A DNA stretch of 64,000 nucleotides from Adiantum capillus-veneris (lineage: Eukaryota; Streptophyta; Polypodiopsida; Polypodiales; Pteridaceae), in assembly GCA_014529385.2 (NCBI GenBank), contig CM043958.1, positions 91,335,935 through 91,399,934 on the forward strand. The letters run 5' to 3'. Positions 1-11,521 of the stretch are shown here, piece after piece. Position numbers and translations under genes: made by a program. Under the pieces are notes generated by a model. That model saw only the letters and a program-made list of their open reading frames with translations. It did no database searches and was not told the DNA's origin. Every line of letters begins with the position of its first letter. The stretch's first letter is position 1.

Positions 1-13
1 TTTCTATCCCAGG

Positions 14-1791
14 GTGGTGCAGGATGAAACCAAGGAGGAGCTTGACTTAGTGAAAGCTTTTACCATGTGGTTTGATGGAGCATATAGAAGGGTAATACAA
101 AAAGCAGGTGGAGGTGTGGTGATACGAGATCCACGCAACAGGGTGATCTTTTCAAAAGCCTACGACTTGGAGGATGTGCATACCAATAATGAGGCAGAGT
201 ATCTTACCCTCCATTTAGGTTTGAAACAGTGTGTCGAGTTTGGTATATCGAGGTTGGTGGTGAAAGGTGATGCGCTGTTAGTTATCAAGTAGTTATTGGG
301 CCAATGGCAGGTAAAACGGGATTCATTAAAGCATTGGTTCTATGCCATCAAGAAGTTGGTGAAACTTTTTGAGGAGGTTCAGTTCAAGCATGTTAGAAGA
401 GAGCAGAACCAAGAAGCAGATCAGCTTGCAAGCAGCAAAGTACAAGTGCAGGTTGCACGTATATCTGTGGCCCCAGCCACCTATGCTGGTCGTGAAACCT
501 TGAAAGAGATTGAAGACTTTTTGGATACCGGTCAGTGCTCTGAAAGATTGTCGAAGCTACAAAGGCGGAGGGTAGTACAGAATCTTGCAAGTTTACACTG
601 ATAGGGGAGGATCTTATGACCTATGGATGGGATGAAGTGCTACGAAGGGTACTTTATAAGGAAGAAATCGGTATGGTGTTGCAACAATGTCATGAGGAAA
701 GTGGGCATCAAGGTAAAGATCAGGTTTTGTTTCGAATCTTGAGAGCAGGTTTTTGGTGGTCGTCGATAGTACGTGATGTGCACTATTGGTGCAAAACCTG
801 CCATGAATGTCAGACCATGGGCGAGAGGAGGCTGATAGCCGAATCACAGGGAGCTATCATTGCCCAAGATGCTTTCAAGAAGTGGGGTTTGGATGCCATT
901 GGTCCACTCCTGAAGTCAGCAAGCGGTAAAAAATACATTATAGTGGTGATTGACTACCTTACCAGGTGGGTCGAGGCCAAGGCTGTCAAAGAGGTAAATG
1001 AAAATGTGGTAGCTCAGTTTGTGTTTGACAGCATTTGTTGCCGTTTTGGTGTTCCATGGGTGTTGATCTCTGACAGAGGCCAAGGACTTCAAAGCAAATT
1101 GGTGCGGGCTTTAGTGGAAAAGCTGGGTATCCAACACCGCTTCTCTTCGCCATATCACCCGCAGTGCAATGGTCTGGTAGAGAGTGCCAATGGGCAGATT
1201 GTGAAGATGTTGACCAAGTATGTTTATAAGCAGGTGACAGAGTGGGAGGTGAACTTGGAGAAGTGTTTGTGGGCCTACCACAAATCCTACAAAGTGGCCA
1301 CAAACTTCACTCCATTTGATCTAGTTTATGGTAAAGAGGCGGTTTTGCCAGTGCATGCACAACTAGGTGCATTGAAGGGTATGTGGCGTTTCAATGCCAC
1401 TCAATAGGACGTGTTGCAAGATCGGATCACTAGTTTGGAGGCTTTACAGATGGATAGGGAGGCTACGACAGACTTTTATGTGAAATAGAGGGATAAGCGA
1501 GTGGCGAAGTCCAACAAGAGCTTGCCAAACAAGGAGATTCAAGAGGGAGATTTGGTGATGAAGTATGAGAGCTACTTGGACTTTACCTTCCAAAAGAAGT
1601 TCAAGAAGAAATGGACGGGTCCGTACAAAGTGCATAAAGCCTTTCCGAATGGGACCTATCAGCTGGTGAGAGCCAATGGCAAACATTTGAGGCATAGGGT
1701 GCATGGTGTACGGCTCAAGCTGTACTTTGACAGGGGGTTAGTGCCTGATGTACACCAGATTGTAGCTACCGGGGTTTGGCAACCAACCTAG
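14..1791 (+). pseudogene. Element A: Ty3/gypsy pol fragment (RNase H, integrase)
   Basis: The 3' half of a gypsy-type pol enters from the left edge. RNase H comes first, with its acidic set visible in WFDGA, NNEAEY, KGDALLV and QEADQLA. Then comes a zinc-binding module (H and H near 690-710, CKTCHEC near 795-813) and an integrase core with D at 892, D at 1072 and E at 1180. The second D and the E have 35 residues between them, the expected D35E spacing. The tail (1501-1791) has the GPY/F-type module (KKWTGPYKVHKAFPNGTYQL). The frame is broken by an in-frame TAG at 290-292, a frameshift around 565-600 between RNase H and integrase, and in-frame TAG codons at 1405-1407 and 1486-1488. All three integrase catalytic residues survive but no full protein can be made. 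No chromodomain is seen. It resembles element F (55-56.7 kb). Confidence 0.9.
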
Positions 1792-1927
1792 ATAGAGGGA
1801 GCTTATGAAGAGAGAGGACACCTTGTACATACTCTGTACATAGCATGTACATACAGCTATGGTTTTTTGCTTCATTCCTTGCTTCTCAAGTGTTGTAGTT
1901 TTCAGGTTCTAAAGTGTGCTTTTAGTT

Positions 1928-1959
1928 GAGCATGAATGCTCAACAAGAGGGTTGGACAA
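1928..1959 (+). promoter_or_regulatory. Pre-LTR hairpin and polypurine-like tract of element A
   Basis: GAGCATGAATGCTC (1928-1941) is a six-base-pair inverted repeat with a GA spacer. It is followed by AACAAGAGGGTTGG, a purine-rich stretch ending a few bases before a TG. The same arrangement occurs before the LTRs of the gag-only element (25769) and element I (30905). This position is where plus-strand priming occurs in LTR retrotransposons. Role inferred from position. Confidence 0.5.
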
Positions 1960-3125
1960 TGATGGTGCACCCAAAACATGTCGATGCCAGATATGGGCTC
2001 ATGCAAGGGTATGGATGCATACAGGTGCACGTGATGGTGCTAGGGCATGTGTCTAAAGCTGTTGTGACCAAGTGGAAGCGGAAATGTATGTTCAATGCGG
2101 GTTTTTAGGCCAAGAAGGCTCCAGACGGAGGCTAATAGGGCTGGCAGTCAAAAGGTATCTAGAAGGAGGCCATCATGTGCCAAAGTGTGGTCCTCATTGT
2201 GCTCTCCAAGCCGGTTCAAACGGCTCGTCAAACGGAGCCCCAATGCTCTAGATATGGCAGCTTAAAGAAAGGGTATGTAGCAAATCCCCGACGGATAGGG
2301 CAGCTGGGGACAAGTGGCCCGGGCCGGTGTCAGTGCATACACATGTAGAGCTTGAGTTATGGGGCATGCCGGTCTTCTCGGAATGCGAATCGGAGCTCCG
2401 GATAGCAAGATATGGTCAGTAGAAGATTTTTCGGGGGCCGGGTCTGAGCCCACTTGTCTGCAAGGGAGTATGTGCCATTTGGCAGTTTTCGGACCTCGCC
2501 AAAGTTCTCGGTAATAGGTTGTGTTGTGTTGAGTTAGCACGAAGTGACGGCATGTGAATCGGAGCTCGGAGGGGGAAGTTATTGCAAGTCAAAGTCGGCA
2601 GTTAATAAATGAAAGAGGGGAGCCAGTTGGTTTTTTTGGTTTTTGCACGCATTGTTCAAAGGCACACTAAAGACAAAATGGGATGAGTTGCGGGTGGTCC
2701 AGAGCCGGCAAGAGGTTCTTCCAACAGGGCTTGATGAACTATGCATTGAGCATGTGAGCAGGTAGATGTGGCAAGTTAAAAGGGGCACCCTTGGGAAGTT
2801 CTTAAGAAAAGTTTTTGAGTACTCAAATGAGTTTTTTGGGGGCGGATCACGAGCAACTGCCACGTGGTGCCCTATTATCCCATAGGTGCAATGCCGCCGT
2901 CCGGTGGCGGGCTATATGAGGAGGAATGTGACCCCATTTGGGTAATGTGAAGCAAGCGAACTCCTTGGGAGCTCGTGGGCTATGGTGGCAAGCGCCAGGA
3001 GCTGCGCAGCCGGATATGCCGACGGTTTTGGCGGCGGTTGGCGAGGCGGGGCGGCGCGCCCGCGCGGGAGAGGAGCAGGTGATGACGTGGAACCCCGTGG
3101 GGGTTGGGGCCGTTTCCCATTGTGC

Positions 3126-3227
3126 GGACCTCGAGGTCCCCCCCGCCCAAAGATTTTTGAAGGCAAGCTTGCCCTTAGGAGCAACGACGGCGCCGTCGTT
3201 GCTTCCTAAAGGGCTCCCACATGTGGG
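3126..3227. repeat. Cluster of three palindromes in the element A LTR region
   Basis: Three inverted repeats sit within about 100 bases. GGACCTCGAGGTCC (3126-3139) is perfect. A long one at 3171-3214 has a perfect 22-base core at 3181-3202 (GCAACGACGGC and its complement) flanked by arms GCCCTTAGGA and TTCCTAAAGGGC, which pair with one bulge. CCCACATGTGGG (3216-3227) is perfect. They lie next to the GC-rich block, in what would be the LTR promoter-proximal part. Function unknown. Confidence 0.75.
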
Positions 3228-3573
3228 TGTGCAAGTGAGGCCTCGGGATGTGTTCAAATTGGTCAAAGCAAGGTCAATCCTCCCAAGGGGAGTGCCACAT
3301 GTCGGCCTACCATGAAAAATGCCTAAAAACTCAAAAACGGGCCCAATAAAGGGGCAAAGCTCTTGTTTTTTTTGGGATGGTATGTGTAGAAGAGCAAGTG
3401 AGAGAGAGAGTGAGAAGCTCAGAGGAGCATTGTAATGGAGTTTGGAAGCGATTAATGAACAACCCTCTTGGCCAATTGTGCCGTGTCGCTCCCCCTTCCC
3501 CTTTTCTCTTTGTCGTCTCGTCTGTTGCCAGCCGCGGTGCCGTTGAAGCGTGTGTACTCCCGGATCGTTGATG

Positions 3574-3725
<152 letters not shown>

Positions 3726-3900
3726 AGTGTATGTGCGAAGGAAGGTAGAGCAGGTGCAATGAAGTGTGGACTCATTTTGCAATCTTGGAAAGCGCGTGTG
3801 CGCTTGGGAACTATGCAAATGAAGCGGATTATGTGCAAATTGTCATTTTGAAGGTGTTTTCGAGTGGATTGGGGTGTTGTGTTGACCCTGGGCTATAGAG

Positions 3901-4269
3901 AGGCACTTCTGGTCGTGCCGGGCGTCGTTCCCCATTCCCCCTCTCCAACGGCTTCAAAGAGAGCGACGTCTTCAAGCGGTCCCTTTGCAAATTTTTTAAA
4001 TCACATTGTATGAATTGGAAGAGGACAAAAGAGACCCAGTAATCCAAGTATAGGTTGGAAATAACCAAGTAGCAGCAAAAGCACTTATGGAAGCAAGATC
4101 TCAAGCAAATATCATCCTTGGGTGGTTCACTTCTTAGACATGTAAGTTACCACGTAAGTTCAAATGAATGGGTTTTTTAATTTCCAGAATTTTAAAATTT
4201 TAATAGGATTATATTAATAAAAGGGGTTTTCTAATTTATTTTTGAATGCACGTTATATGAATAGATTCT
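3901..4269. other. Unassigned AT-rich stretch
   Basis: There is no convincing frame or repeat match to the rest of the window. CGTGCCGGGCGTCGTTCC near 3915 might be LTR end or leader sequence of element A, but I cannot support a specific call. Confidence 0.3.
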
Positions 4270-5480
4270 TAAAGGTTCACCCCATGCGATATCATCTCAC
4301 AGATCCTATACAACAAACTTGCCCATAAGGATCTTCACGCTACCAGTCAAGAGGTAAAGAGTTATGTAGGGCATAAGGCGAAGGCATTAGTTATTTCCAT
4401 GCTTCCCATTCAGATCAAGGATCAGGTCTATCCTCACATATTCTATGTGGTCAAAGACAATCAAGCACCACATCCCTTGTTGCTTGGAAAACCATAACAA
4501 TGCACTTATAATTCTCGGATTGATTGGCAAAAAGAAGTGGTACATATTCAGAATTAAAATCATAAATTCATGGTACCATTTTCCACTCAACAACAGCTGA
4601 CAACCACCAAGGATACCAACACACAAGATAAAGGGAAACAGGCCAAGACACAAGAAACAACAAAGTGGGTACCAAAAAAGGCCAAGGAAACTGTTTCCAC
4701 ATTCCCCAAGATCACAACTCCTAACAAACAAAAGCAGCAAGGCTATCAACTAGACAAGTATGGCTACCAAAAGATCAACCAAGCTCATCTAAAGCATGGA
4801 TCAAGAAGGAAAAACTGTCCTCACCCAAACCAAAGGTTTACCAGCCTAAATTCCCAAGGACACCAAAGAGACGCTGAGAGGAAAAAAGAAATAAATTGAC
4901 TCAAAAGCCTTAGACACATGACAAATGGTTTCCAAAACATTTAGTCAAGGAGCGAAGTGGCAATGAATATATTTGGGTCCCTAGGAGACCAGAGTTGGTA
5001 AAACCTAAGCATAACACAAAGACTAAGGCAAAAGAACCATTCAAGACTTCTTTTGCCTAGGAAGGATTCAAGGATTTTACAATTCACCTCTATTCACAGT
5101 GCAGAGAGAGTACAGATGGCAATATGGAAGGATTTAATGTTGAAACTCTTCTCTAAAGAGCGCCTTCTTATGACTGAAGCTAGCTTTGTACTGTAATTCC
5201 TTTTCATTATATGGGATGCCTCTCTTCCCACCTGTGAGGCAAGGTTGTAAAGGTTGTAACTCTTTTTTTCTTTCATCTATTCTTGTTTTCTCAAAAAAAA
5301 AACCATTCAAGACAGTCACCTCACAGCCTGAAAGGGTACGAAAACAATTGTCTCAAGCTCAATCCCAACATAAGTACATATGGATACCAAAGACCATGCT
5401 TCAGCAAATATATCCAATCCAAAACCAAGGAAACTAGCATCAAGCAAGTATGGATTCCCAAGAAAAACATTGACTTGGAA
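4270..5480 (+). pseudogene. Decayed PR2-like protease end plus W[VI]PK-repeat tract
   Basis: Around 4290-4500 the frame reads like the second half of a retropepsin-like domain, ending in a hydrophobic-Gly flap (HPLLLGKP), then a TAA. It resembles the PR2 domains at 40495 and 9125. Downstream is a Lys/Gln/Thr/Pro-rich tract with repeated W[VIL]PK-type motifs: TKWVPKKAK (near 4665), YIWVPRRPE (near 4967), YIWIPKTML (near 5380) and QVWIPKKNI (near 5450). The tract is split among frames by stops and shifts. Neither the start nor the rest of the parent element is present. No enzymatic role is claimed for the tract. Family membership rests on PR2-W[VI]PK order shared with elements C, D and G. Confidence 0.6.
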
Positions 5481-6364
5481 GAATTATTTCAATTATCCAT
5501 CGAGGAAAGATCCCAACTCCTACAAAGGAAATTGAACACATGTGACTCAACCATCACAATGATTAGCATAGGAAGCCTCGTCAGCAAATGCCCATATACA
5601 CACATGCTTATGACCTCCGTCTTGCACATCATAATTCTTCCATGCATATTTTGTGAATGCATGCATAGGGCCACATTACAAGGTGTTGCATTTAGGCACT
5701 CTTTTGACTGCCCATGCATTGTCCCTATGACCAAGAGTCATCCAAGAGGACTGACTATCGGGAGGGGGGAGGCATTCAATATACGAAACCCATTTAAAAA
5801 TTATTTATACATATTATCGGCCACTGTTTCACAATGTTTTGAACCTTGTTGCATTTTATTGTAGTTTGATTTTTTCCAAAAAATGCTAAGTAATGCCCGT
5901 AAGTACTTAAAGGGAGATCAAGTCGTGTCTAGGCCAAAAATAACTCCATACTCTTGTCTATACTTTGTATATTTAAGTGTTCATAGTTTTTTAAAAGTAC
6001 CCTTTTGGAATTTCTTTATAAAAGTCTTCTAAGAAAAAAAAGAGAAGAGAGAGAGAGAGAGAAGGGGGGCAATGAAAAACAGGTCATATAGTCTAAACCA
6101 AGGCTCCAACTGGCACAGGCAAGGCACCAATATTTGTGGTGGTCCGACATCATGCAAAGACACAAGAGAAAGGGAGGACCCACACATGTAGAGACACCCA
6201 AATAGCCAAAGTCCAAGAGAGCCACTTAGATTGAGTACCTAAGAGAAAAAGGAGCCACCAGTTCAAAGAGCATCAACTCAAAAACCAATGAGGATGTTGT
6301 TGAGCTCTAATTGCCATAACAAGAAAGACGGTCATGGACTCAACTTGAGCAAAGGATCCTAGTA
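5481..6364 (+). other. Purine tract and LTR-like sequence, otherwise unassigned
   Basis: A purine-rich tract (GGGAGGGGGGAGG, about 5760-5772) after the W[VI]PK fragment is a plausible polypurine tract, so 5773 onward may be that element's LTR. TATA/poly(A)-like motifs (TTTGTATATTTAAG near 5965, TTTATAAAAG near 6014) fit this. A short GA run lies at about 6047-6062. No partner LTR was seen, so this stays tentative. About 6100-6360 shows nothing recognisable. Confidence 0.3.
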
Positions 6365-8372
6365 GGTTGCATCCTTTTGGGCATAGTCATCAACATTGCC
6401 AGCACATGCCTACTCACTTTCTCCGATTTGGGTAAGCTTTAATGAGCATCAATAGGTCAACAAATTTTCATCTAGGCTCATTTCAGATTCTGTTTCCACT
6501 ATAGGTAGTAGTATGCATGCAATTTTGTCATTTTGTGTGTAGAATTTCTATCAGTGCAATTTTATGTAGAACAAGTCCTTGCAATTTTCTTTGGGCTGTG
6601 CTACAGAAGCACTTGTTGATCCTATTTTTTTTTCCTCTTTCTAGTCAGTTTTCACATGAGGTGCAATCACTCATCGTTGTTGATAGCAACACAGATGTTT
6701 TCAAGATGTTTGCTATTGAAGACAAACTCGATGGAAATAATTACCCAATGTTGTCTTACATGATGCAACATGTTCTTGTGTCAAAGGGAGTTTGCAATGT
6801 TGTGCAAGGCATTGATGAACGTCCGCCTTCTATGGATATATGGTTTATGGAGGATGGTGCAGGTTTTGGTGATAGTTCTATTGCGGCTAGAGTTTTATTG
6901 CTTGTGGATAAGTGTGTTGTTAGGATGTTAGAAATGTGTAGGCTCATGCATTAATTGCATTATCTATGAAGCGCACTATTACTCCTTACATTTTCTTAGC
7001 TAAATGAACAAAACACATTTGGGATGTTCATGGTAGTCTTTATGCATGTTGCAATAGAGCTGAAATTGCATTGCTGTGTAAAGAGCTAGAGTCAAATATT
7101 ATGCATGAACTAATGACACAGACACTTTCCTTACTAGTATTAAGGATATTAATGAGCAACTCATTTCTGTAGGTGAATTCACTTCAAACAGTTCACTTGT
7201 GCAGACTATTCTTGATGCATTGCCAGATTTTTCTTAGACTTTTGCTAGTACTTGGAGATTTATGACCCAAGGAAACCCTTAAGCTGTCAAGTTTGATGCA
7301 TTATGCACTTTACTATTGCAAGAGTCACTTGCAAGAAAGAACATGGCTAAACAGCATGCAATTGAACAAGCTTTTGTTGCTGCTCAAAGAAAAGGTGGCC
7401 GTAGCAATGTAGCCACTTCTCATGGTTCTTTGTTGAGTAGAAAATCACCTATTCCTAATGCTTCTACTAGAAGCACCTTGTCTGGGAATTCTAGTGGAAA
7501 TGGCAAGAAGAAGATGCAGTGCTATTATTTCAAGTCTAATGATCATTTTATTAATAAGTGTCCTAAATTGAAGGCAAAAGTGGCCAAGAACAAAGAGGCT
7601 AGTTTCACTACAAGTGTACTTATTGTAAGATCTTCTGTGAAAGGAGATTTTGATTCTAATTTAGATGCAAAGTGGGAATTTAGTGTAGAGTGAAGTTATG
7701 ATCCTTATGTACATGAGAATGTATGTCAATTGTTAATGTAGATTCACATGTGTGTTACTTTGATAGTGGAGGAACAAAGCACATTACTTCACATCGTTAC
7801 TTGTTTACCCCTCTCGCGTATATTCCTCATGGGAAGGAGTTGGAAAGATTGTGCCAAACGCTATTAATGGTAGCTCTTTCACACTTGTTGATGCACTTTA
7901 TGTACCTGGGATCAAAAGAACCGTTTGTCTACACTTGCTAGACTTGGTCTTGCTATCAAATTTGTGGATGACAGATGTACAATTCATAATCTCAGTTTTG
8001 GTGATGAAATTATTGCAGTTGGCATTTTGTGTCATGGGCTATATATGCTCACTTTTTATGACAAGTGTGGGAAAAATTTTTCAAAGGTTGTTTTGGATGT
8101 AAAATTTTGGCATGCACATTTTAGGCATTTGATTTTTGCCAATTTGCTGCATTTGCAGAAATTTGATATGGTTGTTTCTTTGCCACCTCTTGAAACCCCT
8201 TCAAAGCATGTTTTTGAAGGCTATATTTTTGGTAAGATGCAACATTCAAAGTTTCCAAAAGGTGGTTCAATCAGGGCTACATGCAGATTGCAACTTGTGC
8301 ATGGTGATGTTTGTGGGCCTTGCAAACTCCACTTAGGCAATTATCTATACTTCGTACTTTCATTGATCTCAA
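6365..8372 (+). pseudogene. Ty1/copia fragment, copy 1: gag, zinc knuckle, protease, pre-integrase
   Basis: The left part (6365-6680) matches the leader of the minus-strand copy at 29.4-29.7 kb. Gag begins near 6690 (NTDVFKMFAIEDKLDGNNYP, YMMQHVLVSKGV), a typical copia gag N-terminus. A zinc knuckle near 7520-7560 has lost its second Cys (CYYFKSNDHFINKC). Protease follows with FDSGGTKHITSHRYLF near 7755-7805, keeping the catalytic D. The GAG-pre-integrase domain (LWHAHFRHL-like, 8100-8340) is next. Stops and frameshifts break it repeatedly. The copy ends just after GNYLYFV, at the start of the integrase core, where minus-strand element G sequence begins. No LTR or primer site is left on the 5' side. 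Confidence 0.85.
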
Positions 8373-9251
8373 TTTTTTTGGTATGTCTCTTGGTGTAAAA
8401 ATATTTCCAAGGGAGTTCATGTAAGAGCACAATTTACATTTTGGCACCCAAATTTGATCATTTCCTTCATTGTGGCCTTGGGTTTCCAATAGTTTTTTAG
8501 GAATCCAACGCAATGTTTCTTTACATTTCTTGGGGCGAGTGGGGCGTCTCTTGCCAGGCTCTTGTTTTTTAGCACTAGTAATGGTCGTTGAAGAAGGTTT
8601 AGGGACCCACTTGTATGTTTTCTTTGTTATATTAGGATGGGTATTGTGTGTCTCAAGCTTTATTTCAACTACAGAAGTTGAAGCTCTAGAGAGTTGGGCT
8701 ATGGGGACATATGGCTCAACCTCTTGGATATACAATGTTTTGGGTTTTATTTCCTTAAGAGGCAATATCTCAGGGACTATGGCTTAAGTGGCAGGGCTAA
8801 GAGTTGGTTTTTGCGTTGTGACACCCCCAGTCCCCCAATCAATAGTGCATTTGGTGGCGATCATCCACGTGCATCCTAGGTTTATATTACCCTCCATAGC
8901 TCCAGCAGGCATGACCAAAAATTCTTGAGCTACAACCCCATTGTCACAACTGATACAAGTGTGCTAGATTCCAAAAACCGTGGTTTTTTTCTTGTTGTTG
9001 ACACCCTTGACTTGGATAATACTCTCAGATAGAGATGGATTTCCTAATTGACACCACACCCCACATGATAGAAGATTATATTTAACACCCGTGTCCGACA
9101 AGGCGTTATATAGCACTTTTCAATAGGTGCTGTTTAGCTCAATAGGGTATCATAGAGGTGTGTCAGAGTCCAACCAATCATCCTCTGTTTCAACATGGAA
9201 TTCATGTGTAACTCCCAGGTTGGCCTCTCGTTGGCATCTTATACATTGTTG
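8277..9251 (-). pseudogene. Element G: PR2 (second retropepsin-like domain) and W[VI]PK tract
   Basis: Reading leftward from the stop that ends the integrase tail (9254-9252), the same frame stays readable to 8277 with four further stops. It contains CIRCQRE, an acidic DDWLDSD stretch, then NALSDTGVKYNLLS, a retropepsin active-site motif with catalytic D (about 9095-9115). NINLGCTWM follows, in the flap-distal LG position. The C-terminal part (8765-8277) has YKWVPKPSS, LRWIPKKLL and IWVPKCKLC. The domain aligns by eye with the 40495 ORF (DDEWLDGMD, NALIDTGARVNVVS, TMILGIPWM). Element G already has a normal-position protease (PR1, 11.7-12.0 kb), so this is a second protease-like domain downstream of integrase. 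Because frame and orientation are shared with the integrase tail, I infer it belongs to the same element. Confidence 0.7.
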
Positions 9252-10310
9252 TCACTCCTTAGCCTCAGCTTGAGCTTGTATCTTCTTCAATTCTGTTTGT
9301 GCCTTGGCTGCCTTTTTTTTATGGATGGCACATAGCTTCTCTTGGCTTAAAGGATCATAGTATCTTTTAAATTTGCTCCCATTGAGGAATCCAACGGTTT
9401 CAACTCCATCAAGAGTTTCGACCTGAATGGTACCTTGTGGGGTGAGTTTGCATACTCTATATGGTCCTTTTCCCACATATTTTCAACTTTTTTTTCTCAT
9501 TATGCACTCCATACATAATGACTTTATCACTAATATTGATATCTTTGTCCTTTAGATGACGGTCAAACCATTTCTTCCTCCTATCTTTCTCCACAAGTGC
9601 ATTTTGCACAACCAATTGTCTTTCTTCATCTAGCCTCTCAAGGATATATAAACGCTCAACTAAAGGGTTACCGTCCCAACCTTCTTGTGAAGCTACAAGT
9701 AGACTAGGAATTACAAACTCCCATTTTATAATCGCTTCTTGTCCATATACCATTTTGAATGGTCTACAATTAATAGCCACTTTGTAAGAAGTACGATAAG
9801 CCCATAGAGCTGAAGTCAACTTCAAATCCTGATTTGTGCGATAAGCTTCCACCATTTTGGTCAAGATAGAAATGAAGGTCTTGTTGGTACTCTCAGCTTG
9901 GCCATTTTCTTCTAGATAATAAGGTGTGGACTTTATGGTGAGCTATCATGAAGTTGGTAGTGAGTTCTTTTATCATTCCATTTATAAAATGAGTACCATT
10001 GTCACTCGAAATCTCAAAGGGACAACCAAATCTTGTATTAATGTTCTCAAAGAGAAACTTGGTAGTTGACCTTGCATGAACCTTATGTGTCACCTTGGCT
10101 TCCACCCCCTTTGTCACATACTCAGTGGCAACGATAATACATCAAGATTGAGCTCTAGGAGCTATCGGACTAATTGGGACTACAAAGTCTAAACCCCATT
10201 TTTCAAATGGTTGAGTCACTTTAACAGGATGTAAGGGCATCTTATCCTTTTGTTGTGTGATCTTGTAATGTTGGCATTCATCACATCCTTTTGCAACGGC
10301 AAGGGGTAAT
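9252..10310 (-). pseudogene. Element G: integrase core and C-terminal domain
   Basis: Reading leftward: the last Cys pair of the zinc module (CDECQHYK, about 10265-10290), then KWGLDFVVPI (first D), EISSDNGTHF (second D) and NGQAEST (E, shifted frame near 9900). The conserved ALWAYRTSYKVAINCRPF and VYGQEAI follow, then a C-terminal domain with GPYRVCKLTPQGT (9476-9252). The D-D-E set is present but spread over at least three frames with stops. The first half of the zinc module and everything between it and the RT start are missing. Ends in a Lys/Ala/Gln-rich tail that runs on, after a stop, into PR2. Confidence 0.85.
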
Positions 10311-10798
10311 GGACCCTCCTAGTCGCAACATGACCTTCTTGAGATCCACGCACACTCTAAGTTTCCCATTCTTTTTCGGCACAGTCACTATTGGAGACAC
10401 CCATTCTGAGTGCTCGATAGGGTATATGAATCCGCATTTCACAAGATTTTCAATCTCTTCTTGAACGATCTTTGCATACTTAGGATTCATTGGGTAGGGT
10501 CATTGCTGAATTGGTTTAAACATGCTATTCATGGGATTGTGTGTTGCACCATGGAAGGTGGAACACCTTTCATATCATGATATGTACAAGCAAATATATC
10601 CCTGAATTCCTTGAGAAGCTCTTTAAGTACATACTCCTCAATCTTTGTCAGATCTTGGGCAATGAAAACAGGTTTGGACTCTTCTTTTGGGTCTGCTAAC
10701 TCTATTTCCTTAACTATCACTGGACCTTCATAGAATTCATTGCTTCCATCAATATGTTTTCTTTGAGCCTTTTTATACACAACCTTACACTCCTCCAT
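10281..10798 (-). pseudogene. Element G: pre-RT linker and N-terminal RT remnant
   Basis: The linker reads VLKELLKEFRDIFACTYHDM, the usual stretch before gypsy reverse transcriptase. Then comes the RT start: EEIENLVKCGFIYPIEHSEW, SPIVTVPKKNGKLRVCVDLK. After the first palm motif the frame runs straight into the middle of the integrase zinc module near 10310. The catalytic YxDD region, connection, RNase H and the first zinc-binding residues are therefore deleted. No RT activity is possible. Confidence 0.85.
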
Positions 10799-10888
10799 GG
10801 TGTAGGATTTGAAATGATCGGGTACAGGGTGTAAGTATGTGGGGTCTTGTTGTTATGTGAACTGTGATTTCACTTCCGCTTCCTTTTG

Positions 10889-11521
10889 TTATTGAACTAA
10901 CTCTCGATTTTGTCGTCTTCTTACGGTACAACTCAACTTTGGATTCTCTGTAGCCTCTAGTTGTGCGATGTCAATGGGTTGTGGACTACACCAAATAACA
11001 CTTTGAAGGTATGCACCCCAGTTATCTACCAACTTTCGATGAGCATCACATGCCCCTATATAATTAAGCCATTTTGCGGTAGATTTCTTTTCATTTATTC
11101 TAGCATGCACATTTTCTTGATAATGTCGGCTCTTATATCTCTTACTCTTCTTGTCTAATTTTTGATTACGACCGATATCTAGTGAAGAGTCACTAGATGA
11201 ATTGCTACTTGTGTCTTCTGCTCCCTTGAATATATTGTCATCTATGGTACCATTGGGCCCTGAACGGTTTGTCCCCACATTTGCACTAAGATTTAACTCA
11301 AATTCTTTGTCCTTGGAGTCAATTTCAATTGATGATTTTGACTCCAAATCGTGTGGGCTATCTTGTGAGACGCTACTAGTTCCAATTCCATCAACAAAAG
11401 ATATATGCATTGCTTCTATTATATTTAAAGGTACGAGTGGTGGCATTTCTTCCCCCTCAGGTGTTACCCAGGTCGTCCCCCTATTTCCCAAGTTTCTATG
11501 GTTGCTGCTAGGTGGACCCAA
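10889..11521 (-). pseudogene. Element G: PR1-RT linker
   Basis: An open stretch of 210 codons between the protease and the RT remnant. It is rich in Ser, Asp and Glu (SSNSSSDSSLDIG) with a basic patch (KKSKRYKSRHYQ) and no recognised catalytic motif. Position and shared orientation make it the linker of the same polyprotein. It is one of the longest intact frames in element G. Confidence 0.55.
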
